Below are positions 7,336-15,444 of a stretch of 16,732 bases of DNA, piece by piece (position 1 is the first letter of the stretch; every line of letters starts with the position of its first letter). The notes below the pieces were generated by a model. The model had not been told where the DNA came from, searched no databases, and saw only the letters and a program-made list of their open reading frames with translations. The DNA is taken from contig DNMA01000132.1 in assembly GCA_003489505.1 (NCBI GenBank), forward strand, positions 1 to 16,732. The letters are read 5' to 3'. The position numbers were made by a program, and so were the translations under genes. The stretch comes from Legionellales bacterium. GTDB taxonomy: Bacteria > Pseudomonadota > Gammaproteobacteria > Legionellales > Legionellaceae.

Positions 7336-7366
7336 TAATCAAGACGGGCCGGTGTCTTCTTGATTA
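7336..7366 (-). terminator. Possible terminator hairpin over the pcm stop codon
   Basis: TAATCAAGA (7336-7344) and TCTTGATTA (7358-7366) are perfect 9-bp arms around a 13-base GC-rich loop. The hairpin covers the last codons and stop of pcm. On the minus strand it is followed only by a weak run (AGATCAAATTT), so termination would be inefficient. Confidence 0.4.
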
Positions 7367-7980
7367 ACAAAAGGAACAAATCGAACACCAATCAACTGCT
7401 GATAGGTATAATCATCGACTTGATGCTTTTTGATTAAAAATAAGTATTCTTCATGGGTTTGCATGTCATGGATGGGAATAATCATCTTCCCACCAATTGC
7501 TAACTGTTCTAAAAGCTGATGCGGCACCTCTCCTTGTGCACTTGCTGTGACAATGATGGCATCATAAGGCGAATATTGCGCCCAACCCTCATAGCCATTT
7601 CCAACATGGATTAAAACATTTTTGATATTTGATAAATGAATATGTTGTTGGGCTTGCAAAGCCAAGGTCTTGTAACGCTCCACTGAATACACCTGAGCAC
7701 CCAGTGTTGCTAAAATAGCAGCTTGATAACCAGATCCTGTTCCAATTTCCAATACTTTTTTATTCTGTAAAGGCATGATTTTTTCAGTCATATAAGCGAC
7801 GATAAACGGTTGAGAAATGGTTTGACCTAAATCCAAGGGTAGCGGTATATTTTCATAAGCCTGCGATTTGTAAGATTTCTCAATAAAATTTTCACGCGCT
7901 ACCTCACCCATCGCTTTTAAGATTTCAGGCTGATGAATGTCTTGTTGCTGTAAGGCTTGAAGTAATTGCTGTTTATCCAT
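7339..7980 (-). CDS. pcm: Protein-L-isoaspartate O-methyltransferase
   Basis: The enzyme transfers a methyl group from S-adenosylmethionine to isoaspartyl residues in damaged proteins, starting their repair, in the cytosol. The 213 residues match the family's usual length. Recognisable parts are TISQPFIVAYM at 54-64, the SAM-binding motif I VLEIGTGSGYQAA at 76-88, the acidic end of strand 2 (VYSVER, 97-102), and the conserved ending GVRFVPF near the C-terminus. A moderate ribosome site (AGGA about ten bases before the ATG at 7980) supports the start. It is divergent from the metal ATPase with only 41 bases between the two ATGs, so their promoters must overlap. In many gammaproteobacteria pcm sits with surE, nlpD and rpoS; none of these is here. 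This may be a second copy or a rearranged locus. Confidence 0.93.
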   Translation of the reverse strand: MDKQQLLQALQQQDIHQPEILKAMGEVARENFIEKSYKSQAYENIPLPLDLGQTISQPFIVAYMTEKIMPLQNKKVLEIGTGSGYQAAILATLGAQVYSVERYKTLALQAQQHIHLSNIKNVLIHVGNGYEGWAQYSPYDAIIVTASAQGEVPHQLLEQLAIGGKMIIPIHDMQTHEEYLFLIKKHQVDDYTYQQLIGVRFVPFVNQEDTGPS

Positions 7981-8021
7981 GTTTGCACTATCCTAAAATA
8001 TCAGTCCTAATTGAATGAATC

Positions 8022-9842
8022 ATGCGCCATTTAAAATTGTTTTTGATGATAGCCACATCTTTAGCACTTATCCTTAAAATCATTTTGATGATTCATTTCC
8101 CACAACTACAAAATTATCCGCTCTACCCTATTTTAATAATGGGTGGCATTGTGCAAATTAGCAATATTTTATGGAAATTCATTCATGGAGAATGGGGGGC
8201 GGACTTACTGGCTGCACTTGCCTTGATAGTGGGTATCGTTTTAAAAGAATATATTGCGGCCACATTAATTGTGTTTATGCTTGCCAGTGGCCAGCTTCTT
8301 GAAGAATATGCAACCCGTCAAGCCTCATCGGTCTTGAGCGCTTTACTCAAAAGAATGCCAAAAACTGTGCATTTACTAAAAAATAATACCCTCAAGGATA
8401 TTCCTTTAGAGTCTGTAAAAATTGGCGATATTGTAGTGGTCTACCCTTTTGAAACCTGCCCTGTTGATGGCATAGTTATAGAAGGGCATACCAATATGGA
8501 TGAATCGTATTTAACCGGTGAGCCCTATAAAATATCCAAAGCACCGGGGAGTATGGTCATTTCAGGCGCTTTAAATGGTGAAAATCTGATTCATGTCCAA
8601 GCCACTGAATTGCCAAAAGATTCTCGATATGAATCTATCGTACAAGTCATACAAGATGCCCAAAGTAAAAAACCAAAACTCAAACGAATTGCTGATCAAT
8701 TAGGAGCAGTTTTTACCCCTATTGTCTTGATTTTTGCCGGCATTTCTTATTTTTTTAATCATGACGCTACCCGAGTGCTAGCCATTTTAGTCACTGCCAC
8801 CCCCTGCCCTCTATTAATTGCTATCCCCATTACCATCATCAGCGCCATTAGTCTAGCGGCCAAAAATAGTATTATTATTCAAGACCCCTGTGTTCTAGAA
8901 ACACTACCCAATTGTCAAACAGCAATTTTTGATAAAACGGGCACATTGACTTTAGGAAAACCTAAAATGAGTCAGATACATCTTTTATCTGATTTAAACG
9001 AAGATGAGATTATCCAATTCACGGCTAGTCTTGAAAGATATTCCAAGCATCCGCTGGCACAAGCCATTTTAGACATAGCCCAGGAAAGACACTTAACTTT
9101 ATTTGATGCCTCTGAGATTTCAGAAAAACCCGGTAAAGGCCTGGAGGGCAAAATTCATGGTCATGTAATTCAAATCACCAGTCGAAAACATTTAAAAGAT
9201 TTAAGTGTCCTGCCTGCTATTGAGTCAGGATTAGAATGTATTATTCTTATCAATCAAAAAATGGTTGCTAGTCTTATCTTTCATGATGAAATCCGCCATG
9301 AAACCCTGGCGTTTATCGCTCATCTTAAACCCCAACATCACTTTAAAGATATTCTGATTGTATCGGGAGATAAAAGTTCTGAGGTGGAATATTTAGCCAG
9401 TATATTAAATATTGAAAAAATTTATGCTCAACAAACCCCTGAACAAAAACTTGAAATCGTTAATGCACAAAGAAAGTATGGGCCTGTCGTTTTTATGGGC
9501 GATGGTATCAATGACGCGCCTGCACTGCATGCCGCTGATGTCGGAATTGCCTTTGGTACACATCATGAAATATCTGCACAATCGGCAGATGCAGTCATTA
9601 TGGAAAGTTCTTTAGGTAAGGTCGACGAACTCATTCATCTGAGTCAAATAACTCAAAAAATTGCCCTACAAAGTGGATTTTTTGGGATTGCTTTGAGTAT
9701 CATGGCGATGATTTTGGCAAGCTTGGGTAAAGTAACCCCTGTCGAAGGTGCAATTATTCAAGAGTTTATTGATGTATTAGCGATTATGAATTCACTCAGA
9801 TTGGTTTTTTTCACTAAAATTTACTCGGATATTAAACAATAA
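8022..9842 (+). CDS. P1B-type heavy-metal-translocating ATPase
   Basis: An integral inner-membrane pump that uses ATP to move a transition metal, normally outward. Visible are the actuator motif LTGEP (164-168), the transmembrane metal motif TPCP (260-263), the phosphorylated aspartate D304 in DKTGTLT, the nucleotide-binding SKHPLA (H343-P344) and the hinge GDGINDAPA (493-501). About eight membrane helices can be drawn: 5-25, 34-53, 61-77, 78-97, 228-246, 251-280, 550-568 and 572-597. At 606 residues it is short because there is no N-terminal metal-binding domain (no CxxC or His-rich stretch). TPCP replaces the CPC of copper and zinc/cadmium pumps, and the last helix carries QEFID. The metal therefore cannot be named; this is probably a less-studied P1B subgroup. 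No Shine-Dalgarno sequence is evident before the ATG. Confidence 0.92.
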   Translation: MRHLKLFLMIATSLALILKIILMIHFPQLQNYPLYPILIMGGIVQISNILWKFIHGEWGADLLAALALIVGIVLKEYIAATLIVFMLASGQLLEEYATRQASSVLSALLKRMPKTVHLLKNNTLKDIPLESVKIGDIVVVYPFETCPVDGIVIEGHTNMDESYLTGEPYKISKAPGSMVISGALNGENLIHVQATELPKDSRYESIVQVIQDAQSKKPKLKRIADQLGAVFTPIVLIFAGISYFFNHDATRVLAILVTATPCPLLIAIPITIISAISLAAKNSIIIQDPCVLETLPNCQTAIFDKTGTLTLGKPKMSQIHLLSDLNEDEIIQFTASLERYSKHPLAQAILDIAQERHLTLFDASEISEKPGKGLEGKIHGHVIQITSRKHLKDLSVLPAIESGLECIILINQKMVASLIFHDEIRHETLAFIAHLKPQHHFKDILIVSGDKSSEVEYLASILNIEKIYAQQTPEQKLEIVNAQRKYGPVVFMGDGINDAPALHAADVGIAFGTHHEISAQSADAVIMESSLGKVDELIHLSQITQKIALQSGFFGIALSIMAMILASLGKVTPVEGAIIQEFIDVLAIMNSLRLVFFTKIYSDIKQ

Positions 9843-9868
9843 GAATAAAAAAACACATTGATTTCAAT

Positions 9869-9898
9869 TTGTTCAGAATGAATGTATAATATTATAAT
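9869..9898 (+). promoter_or_regulatory. Putative promoter of the 713-residue gene
   Basis: TTGTTC (9869-9874) and a consensus TATAAT (9893-9898) are 18 bases apart. A second TATAAT lies at 9885-9890 without a good -35. The start point would be near 9905, about 23 bases before the ATG. The 85-base gap after the ATPase shows only a weak five-base hairpin (ATTGA-TT-TCAAT, about 9857-9868), so read-through from the ATPase gene is possible. Confidence 0.45.
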
Positions 9899-9927
9899 TA
9901 ATAATTTTCATTCGATGAGTCAGTTTT

Positions 9928-12069
9928 ATGTTAGATGCCTTAGAAAGTATTTATGATTTAGGTTTTCATTCCCCAACACCACCTCCATTAAGAACAATCT
10001 TTAAATCTTTAAATTGTTCTAAACAAAAATTATTTATTTATAAAATTTCGCTTGGCACTAACCTCTTTCACAAAGAAATGTTTGACCACTTGGCTCAATT
10101 AATGGCTGAACAAGTTCAAGGGGATACAAACCTTAATCCTTATGCACTTTATGTGGTGTGGGGGCGAAATCTTTTTTCATTTAATTTGTGTAAAAAAGGC
10201 GTACTCCTTGCCTTAAGCGCACCCAGTCACATTTATCTTGAACCCTGGAAAAGACCTGAATTTCTAACATTTACTCATCAATTAAATTTTGAAACCTTAA
10301 TTGAATTCCCACCTGAAATGCGAGATAAGTTTTCTCTTTCACATGCCAATGAGGCATTAAACTATAATGATGCCATCAAAAAATTAATTCCTAAATTAAA
10401 AACAATTGAATCCTATTTGGTAAAAAATTATATTTATGAGCCTTATTTTCTCCATAAATCTATTCAAGATTTTTTATTTGGCTTATCACAAACGACCATG
10501 TCTCGCTTATCACCTAAAAGAGGGTCCCGCGCACCATCCCCCTTTGTGGATGTTCCTACTCAAGGTATTAGTCAGGCTGAATTTGATATCCATCCTGACC
10601 TAATGAGAATGTGTAATCTAAAAGAAAATGAACTATTTCAACAAGTTCAGCCAATCAGTCCACATATTCATTTTGAACATTTTATTCTCGTTGAAGAAGA
10701 GGCTCTAAAAATCCATGGATTTATTAGAGCAAAAGGTGTTTTTGGTCATTTAATGGCTCATTACACTGAAGAATCACGCCAGTATTTTTCACCTCCAAAG
10801 ACAGTTGTAAGCCATGCAAGACATGCCAATTGTGCATCCCCTTCTTCTGGGATGTTTCCCTTTCCCGAAATTGCCAGACTCTTTGAACCAACTGGACTTC
10901 GAGTGATTACAGAATCATTAGATGATGAAATTCAAATCAGTGAAAATCAAGAATCCTTCATTAGAATTTTAAAGAAGTTAGAATTAAAGGAACTTTTTAG
11001 AGTCATCCAGACTTATGACTATGATGAATCTGAAGAATTATTTAGGTTATGTGGTCTTTTTATTCCCGAACGTATCAGTTTATTCAAAGGACTTGTTTGT
11101 CAAAATCAACTCAATCTTTTACTGAAAAAATTTGGTGTTGATAATGAATTCACCCCTGAAACCGATCGATTAATTTTAACCAGTCATGATGTTCGAGCTG
11201 GATTGGATATGATTGCAACACTTGCGCAAAAGCATATAATCAGCGAAGAGGATATAGAAGAAGAAATTACAGACTCTGTTATCCCACTTGAAAGTCTTCG
11301 TGGAATGGACATTAGAACGCTTGCACATACTACCGAAGGTCTTGGAAATGCTGAAATTGCCTGGGGAATTTTAGATGTTTTACTGAGAAAAGAAAATCGT
11401 CCTTTTATTTCTTGTTCTAAAGAGCTTATAAAATTTCATGCATCACAACTGCAAAAGGATACGACCCTTGTACTCGATGGGCATGGTGGTACCTCCGATG
11501 TTAAAATTGGTGATGGCGCTTATTCCGTCGATAAAATGAAACATCTGACTCTGGACTTTTTACGCGAAGACACTGACGGACATATTAAACATATTATCTT
11601 ACAAAGCTGTGTATCCGCGCGATTAAAGCTCTTAAAAATTCCATATTATTTAAAGAACAAACCTAAAGAATCTGGTAAACAAAGAATGCTTATTGTTGAT
11701 ACGCCAATGATTCAAGAAGAAAAAAATTCAACCATCACCGTATCAAGGGACTATTTCGTTAAAACTTCATCGATTTGTTTAGCTCAATCTATCATCAATG
11801 CGATATTTTTAGCGAATAAACAGCTTTTGATTGCTTTTACCTTTAGTCCTAATTTAATCAATCCATCATTTATCTTAGGTCTTGGTAATGTAGGCATAGT
11901 CCCTGAAACCCCAGCTGATGGCCAAAGCTATGCAGAATGGGGAAAAGATGTTGCACCTGAGCGATTTGATAATAAATCAATCAGTATTTTTTGGAATCCA
12001 GAACATCCAAAATTGCAAAAAAATCAAACAAAATATCAACACTTCACCCCTAGTACTAGCACCCCGTAG
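9928..12069 (+). CDS. Large protein with putative clan CD (caspase/C80-like) cysteine peptidase domain
   Basis: I do not recognise the 713-residue protein as a whole. It lacks a signal peptide and membrane helices. Residues 1-190 are an unknown, mostly soluble region. A Ser/Pro/Arg-rich linker (about 192-212) follows, then a second unknown, mainly helical region (about 215-500). Near the C-terminus TLVLDGHGG places H519 after a hydrophobic strand, and HIILQSCVSA places C561 after another, 42 residues later. This His-Gly then Cys order, each at a strand end, is the signature of clan CD peptidases (caspases, C11, C80, CHAT). An LAxxIxxxI element begins at 618. The same three elements with almost the same spacing occur in the gene at 13508-14698. 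The start has a weak GATGAG site eight bases upstream. A translocated effector or toxin is plausible; catalytic activity is inferred, not shown. Confidence 0.85.
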   Translation: MLDALESIYDLGFHSPTPPPLRTIFKSLNCSKQKLFIYKISLGTNLFHKEMFDHLAQLMAEQVQGDTNLNPYALYVVWGRNLFSFNLCKKGVLLALSAPSHIYLEPWKRPEFLTFTHQLNFETLIEFPPEMRDKFSLSHANEALNYNDAIKKLIPKLKTIESYLVKNYIYEPYFLHKSIQDFLFGLSQTTMSRLSPKRGSRAPSPFVDVPTQGISQAEFDIHPDLMRMCNLKENELFQQVQPISPHIHFEHFILVEEEALKIHGFIRAKGVFGHLMAHYTEESRQYFSPPKTVVSHARHANCASPSSGMFPFPEIARLFEPTGLRVITESLDDEIQISENQESFIRILKKLELKELFRVIQTYDYDESEELFRLCGLFIPERISLFKGLVCQNQLNLLLKKFGVDNEFTPETDRLILTSHDVRAGLDMIATLAQKHIISEEDIEEEITDSVIPLESLRGMDIRTLAHTTEGLGNAEIAWGILDVLLRKENRPFISCSKELIKFHASQLQKDTTLVLDGHGGTSDVKIGDGAYSVDKMKHLTLDFLREDTDGHIKHIILQSCVSARLKLLKIPYYLKNKPKESGKQRMLIVDTPMIQEEKNSTITVSRDYFVKTSSICLAQSIINAIFLANKQLLIAFTFSPNLINPSFILGLGNVGIVPETPADGQSYAEWGKDVAPERFDNKSISIFWNPEHPKLQKNQTKYQHFTPSTSTP

Positions 12070-12091
12070 CAAGAGCTTCAGCTTTGATTAT

Positions 12092-12122
12092 CTATCAACT
12101 CAATATTCAATTGGGTTGATAG
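12092..12122. terminator. Hairpin between convergent genes, probable bidirectional terminator
   Basis: CTATCAACTCAAT (12092-12104) and ATTGGGTTGATAG (12110-12122) pair over 13 positions with one non-Watson-Crick position (a G-U wobble in the plus-strand RNA) and a 5-base loop. It lies 23 bases after the stop at 12069 and 9 bases after the minus-strand stop at 12131. U-runs on either side are weak, so efficiency is uncertain. Confidence 0.6.
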
Positions 12123-12130
12123 AAATTAAT

Positions 12131-13381
12131 TTACATCACCATTTTATTTTTGTTATGAAACAACCAAAAAATTAAAATCGAACTAAGACTCAATCCAAAC
12201 ATAATCATCAATACCGCGTTAAACTCACCTGTTAAATTGACTACCCATCCTGCTAATATTGGCGCAATAATCCCTGAAAGAGATAAAAGCAAACCCATTA
12301 AACCATAAGATGTCGCTGCTCTATTTCCTGCTGTATCAATATTGACCGAATAATAGATAGGATTCACAGAGATGACTGCCCCTACTGATAATGAGACGCA
12401 TAATATGAACCACTCGATTTGTTGACAAAACACTAAGGGAATTAAAGATAAGCCCCCAATCAGTTGTGAAAACATTAGCGGATAAGTTCGAGATAAGCGA
12501 AAACATTTATTTTTTCTATAGATATAATCGCTTAACCAACCCGCAAACACCATGAGGATTGACGCGAAGATCCAAGGTATCATGGTAAGCCAACCAATTT
12601 CACTGAGTGAATAATCAAATTTACTCTTAATATAGCTTGGCATCCAAGTCATAAAAAAGAATAGGTAAAAACCATAGACAAAATATCCCCAATTATTGGC
12701 TATCAATGTTTCATTTTTTAGGATGTCCATGATATTTAAATCACTGGGTGCTCTTTCTGAATCATGAATATCAGCAGTAATTAAGCTTAATTCTTCTTTC
12801 AAGACCTGTTTAGAGTCAGCAGGATTATCTCGAAATAGAAACCACCATAAAAAGATAAACACTAGACTTAAGCCGGCTAATATAAAATACATCCCTCGCC
12901 AATTAAAACCGAGCATTAATGAGGTGACAATAGGCCCACTCAATGCTAATGATAGCGGAACAGCAACCACACTTAAACTTAGGGCAAGGTTTCGTTCACT
13001 AAGCGGTAGCCAATCTTTGATGACTTTGGTGACACAGGGAAAATTGGGGCCTTCGGCAAGCCCTAGAAAACCTCTAGACAGAAATAACATGATAAAACTT
13101 TGAGCAAAACCAATAGAAAGCGTAGCAAGGATCCATAAAATACAGGCTACTGTTAAGACTTTATGTGCACCAAGTCGGTCTGCCAGAATACCGCCAAACA
13201 AAATCGTTAAAAGGTAGCCTATTCCAAAAGCACTTAAAATATAACCTTTTTCAAGGTTTGAAAAATTGAATTCTTTTGCAATATCTGAGATAGCAAAACT
13301 AATAGAGGCCCTATCAATAAAATTGGTCATTGAAATGATGAACAATAAAAAAACCACCACCCAACGAAAATGACTTTTCAT
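12131..13381 (-). CDS. Major facilitator superfamily transporter, anion:cation symporter type
   Basis: A 12-helix inner-membrane transporter of 416 residues, the normal size. The first helix is followed by NFIDRASISFA (20-30), matching the ACS-family pattern of glucarate, hexuronate and phthalate carriers. The loop 2-3 MFS signature GGILADRLGAHK is at 63-74. Helix 4 carries EGPNFP (110-115), followed by the WLPLSER stretch (124-130), typical of this family. The sixth helix ends in a soluble loop (about 185-225), and a second-half signature (AGWLSDYIYRKNK) is present. The substrate is probably a small organic anion, taken up with a cation, but cannot be read from sequence. No strong ribosome site precedes the ATG at 13381. 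It lies between two putative clan CD peptidase genes, one divergent in strand and one in the same orientation. In Legionella, MFS carriers that feed the bacterium from the host are common, which fits but does not prove a nutritional role. Confidence 0.92.
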   Translation of the reverse strand: MKSHFRWVVVFLLFIISMTNFIDRASISFAISDIAKEFNFSNLEKGYILSAFGIGYLLTILFGGILADRLGAHKVLTVACILWILATLSIGFAQSFIMLFLSRGFLGLAEGPNFPCVTKVIKDWLPLSERNLALSLSVVAVPLSLALSGPIVTSLMLGFNWRGMYFILAGLSLVFIFLWWFLFRDNPADSKQVLKEELSLITADIHDSERAPSDLNIMDILKNETLIANNWGYFVYGFYLFFFMTWMPSYIKSKFDYSLSEIGWLTMIPWIFASILMVFAGWLSDYIYRKNKCFRLSRTYPLMFSQLIGGLSLIPLVFCQQIEWFILCVSLSVGAVISVNPIYYSVNIDTAGNRAATSYGLMGLLLSLSGIIAPILAGWVVNLTGEFNAVLMIMFGLSLSSILIFWLFHNKNKMVM

Positions 13382-13437
13382 TTAAACCACACTGATGAAG
13401 GTGAAGTACTGATTTTAGAATAACAACAATACCTAAA

Positions 13438-13478
13438 ACATGAAAGCCTATGAACTCATTTCTAATAGACTTTCATGT
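13438..13478. repeat. Long imperfect inverted repeat, possible terminator of the minus-strand peptidase gene
   Basis: ACATGAAAGCCTAT (13438-13451) and ATAGACTTTCATGT (13465-13478) pair over 14 positions with one mismatch and a 13-base loop. On the minus strand it starts 30 bases after the stop of the 396-residue gene and is followed by TTTTAGG, so it could end that transcript. A run of six G (13481-13486), followed by AGG, lies directly beside it. The spacer 13382-13507 holds nothing else I can name apart from the undefined promoter of the MFS gene. Confidence 0.5.
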
Positions 13479-13507
13479 ATGGGGGGAGGTAGCAAAGGAA
13501 GCTTGGC

Positions 13508-14698
13508 TTATCTTTTTCTTAACCAATGGGTGTCTGGGTCGATTTCTTCGCCTGCTTCAGCGGCTTTAATCACCGTTATACTTTTAAGACAACTTAATTT
13601 AAGAAACCAAGGTAAATCTGCACTTTGTACCGTATCCCAGGAAGGCTCTTGTTGCCACTCTTCAGAATCAGCACCGATATTAAATCTTGATCTCAAAACA
13701 GCTGATGGGTAAGGATAAGTCAAAGCAGGTGGAGCTGTAAGACGAATCGAAGTCGATTTGATTTTTTCATAAATTTTTCCAGCTAAGGAATTTTCATCAA
13801 AAGGAGTTTCACCGTCTTCACTCAAATATAAAGCGCGATTTCTAAATAAAGACATTTCCAATTGTTTAAAACCTTCCAGAGCTTCGTCTTTAAATATAAA
13901 TTGTTCTGGACGATGACTTGCCGTTAATTTTTCTTTCTCGCAGAGTTGTCCTGAATGACAACCTAATAAACGAATATAGGCCATTTTTTCAGGAAATTCA
14001 TGACTCAGGATTTGAATTTCATGACTAATTTGCTCAGCATTTTGGCCTGTCCAAACGCCATAGTCTATTGCATAGCCATGCGACCAATGGCCATCAATAA
14101 TTAAAGTACTACGTTCCTGACAAAAGCTTAAAGCCATTCGTAAAGAAGCCATATTGCAAACAAAAAATACTTGATTATCTGCAGTATTTTTTCGAACTGA
14201 TACATGCAGTCCTGCTGAAATTTCTTCGTCTTCTAAATACTCTGGGTGTACTAAATGAATTCTTTTAATAGGTATCGCTCTTTCACATAGTAATCGAATA
14301 TCTGGATTTTCAATACCCAAACCCAAAAGGTCTTTTTCAAATTTAAAAAATTCAACCGCCGCTCTTAAATCTGGACGTCTATCAATTTTATCAGTCAGTC
14401 CCATGACATTTAACAAAAGCATTTGCTCGGTAAAAGTTGCCGCTCGACCAAATAAAGTATTGAGCCGTAAATTTGGCGTCAACGAATAAAATTGAGTTTC
14501 TACTTCAGTTGTGGGATGCCATTCAGAGGGGACAGGATTTTGAATCATTTGTCGTCTAGAATAGGGTAAAGTCAGTAATAAGGATAATACCTCAGAAACT
14601 AATGTTTCATCATTAATTCCAGCAATTCGAAGCATGAAGAAATTATAAGTCTCAGAGCTTAATTTTTTATCTTTTTGTATGGACAAAGTTAAAGGCAT
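13508..14698 (-). CDS. Protein with putative clan CD (C80-like) cysteine peptidase domain
   Basis: A 396-residue soluble protein, not recognised as a named family. Residues 1-190 are of unknown fold. TLIIDGHWSHG (199-208 region) places H204 at the end of a hydrophobic strand; H207 is a second candidate. A helix-like AEQISHEIQIL precedes YIRLLGCHSG, with C247 43 residues after H204. An LAxxIxxxI element begins at 305. The order strand-GH, helix, strand-LLGC matches the C80 peptidase domain of large clostridial toxins and MARTX toxins, as I know that family. The spacing is nearly identical to the 713-residue protein at 9928. One difference is Trp in place of Gly after the His. The C-terminus is acidic then basic (AEAGEEIDPD, ending LRKR), which resembles Dot/Icm export signals, but this is weak evidence. 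The gene lies 59 bases after recO and has no strong ribosome site. Confidence 0.87.
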   Translation of the reverse strand: MPLTLSIQKDKKLSSETYNFFMLRIAGINDETLVSEVLSLLLTLPYSRRQMIQNPVPSEWHPTTEVETQFYSLTPNLRLNTLFGRAATFTEQMLLLNVMGLTDKIDRRPDLRAAVEFFKFEKDLLGLGIENPDIRLLCERAIPIKRIHLVHPEYLEDEEISAGLHVSVRKNTADNQVFFVCNMASLRMALSFCQERSTLIIDGHWSHGYAIDYGVWTGQNAEQISHEIQILSHEFPEKMAYIRLLGCHSGQLCEKEKLTASHRPEQFIFKDEALEGFKQLEMSLFRNRALYLSEDGETPFDENSLAGKIYEKIKSTSIRLTAPPALTYPYPSAVLRSRFNIGADSEEWQQEPSWDTVQSADLPWFLKLSCLKSITVIKAAEAGEEIDPDTHWLRKR

Positions 14699-14757
14699 AT
14701 AAAACCATGAATGACAACTAAAACATGGGCTTAATGTAACATAATGACCCTAAATAT

Positions 14758-15444
14758 TCAATTTGAAATCAACCACTCTTTGAGTAGTTCACGACTTTGT
14801 AAAACTTTTCCCTCTAAGACAAAGTGAATCGTTTTTCTTAAAATGATTTTTAATATTTTTAAAGCGGTGTCATCCCACTGCCCGTTTGCAATCTTTAGAA
14901 TGTCACGGCCTAAGTAACCCTCTGTCGCAGCAAAAAATCCCAAATCGGGTGAAAATTGGTAATAAGCCTCTTCCAGAATCAATTGCTGCTCAAATGTACT
15001 TGCAAAATCAATAGCATAGCCACAATCAGCCAATAACTGCCATTCAAACTGACGAAGCAAAGGAATAGGACAATCCTCAGGATGTTTGAGTAACTCTTCA
15101 TAAAGCGCATAAAAATTTAAGACCGAATCGAGTTCATCGGGTCGGCATAAATTAAAAATCAGTTCATTCAGATAAAGGCTAGTAAATAACTTTAAATTTT
15201 TAAACCATAAAGGCGCTTCTGCAAATTCTAAACTGTGAATATTGATAGCTTGTTTGTTTTGTTTCCAGGAAATCCAATAAGGACAAAAAGATAAAGGTTT
15301 TTGCTGGCCATGTTTGGTTTTGGGTAGGCGATAAAAAGCCTTAAAATAACGCTTGGGTGTTAGAATATATAATAACATCAAATGATCACGGACTGGGTAT
15401 TGGTGAATCACCCAGCCCATTGATGATTCTATTGGATTAGTCAT
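14758..15444 (-). CDS. recO: DNA repair protein RecO
   Basis: RecO helps load RecA on single-stranded DNA coated by SSB in the RecFOR recombination pathway. The 228 residues are close to the usual gammaproteobacterial length. The N-terminal OB-fold region (about 8-80) has the family pattern of a GWVIHQYPVRDHLMLLYIL strand pair and a later LSFCPYWISW. The helical part contains SLYLNELIFNL followed by LLRQFEWQLLADCGYAID, both typical of RecO. The end (KIILRKTIHFVLEGK, then SRELL) matches the conserved C-terminal helix. A ribosome-like GAGATGGG lies inside the end of era. The start overlaps the era stop by 8 bp, giving translational coupling in the familiar era-recO order. pdxJ, which often follows, is absent and is replaced by the putative peptidase gene. 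Confidence 0.93.
   Translation of the reverse strand: MTNPIESSMGWVIHQYPVRDHLMLLYILTPKRYFKAFYRLPKTKHGQQKPLSFCPYWISWKQNKQAINIHSLEFAEAPLWFKNLKLFTSLYLNELIFNLCRPDELDSVLNFYALYEELLKHPEDCPIPLLRQFEWQLLADCGYAIDFASTFEQQLILEEAYYQFSPDLGFFAATEGYLGRDILKIANGQWDDTALKILKIILRKTIHFVLEGKVLQSRELLKEWLISN

Noticed and set aside
7981..8021. Paired promoters in the 41-base pcm/ATPase gap
   Set aside because: TAAAAT on the plus strand and TGA-TATTTT on the minus strand are possible -10 elements, but neither has a -35, and the space is too short to be sure.
9843..9870. Possible terminator after the metal ATPase gene
   Set aside because: The only hairpin is five base pairs of A and T with a two-base loop; too weak to call.
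11918..12175. Plus-strand frame of 85 residues overlapping the end of the 713-residue gene
   Set aside because: It lies in another frame of a real gene, runs through the convergent hairpin and into the transporter gene; no ribosome site.
13440..13712. Plus-strand frame of 90 residues opposite the end of the 396-residue gene
   Set aside because: It is antisense to a well-supported gene for most of its length, and its composition (Ser, Leu and Cys-rich) does not look like a real protein.
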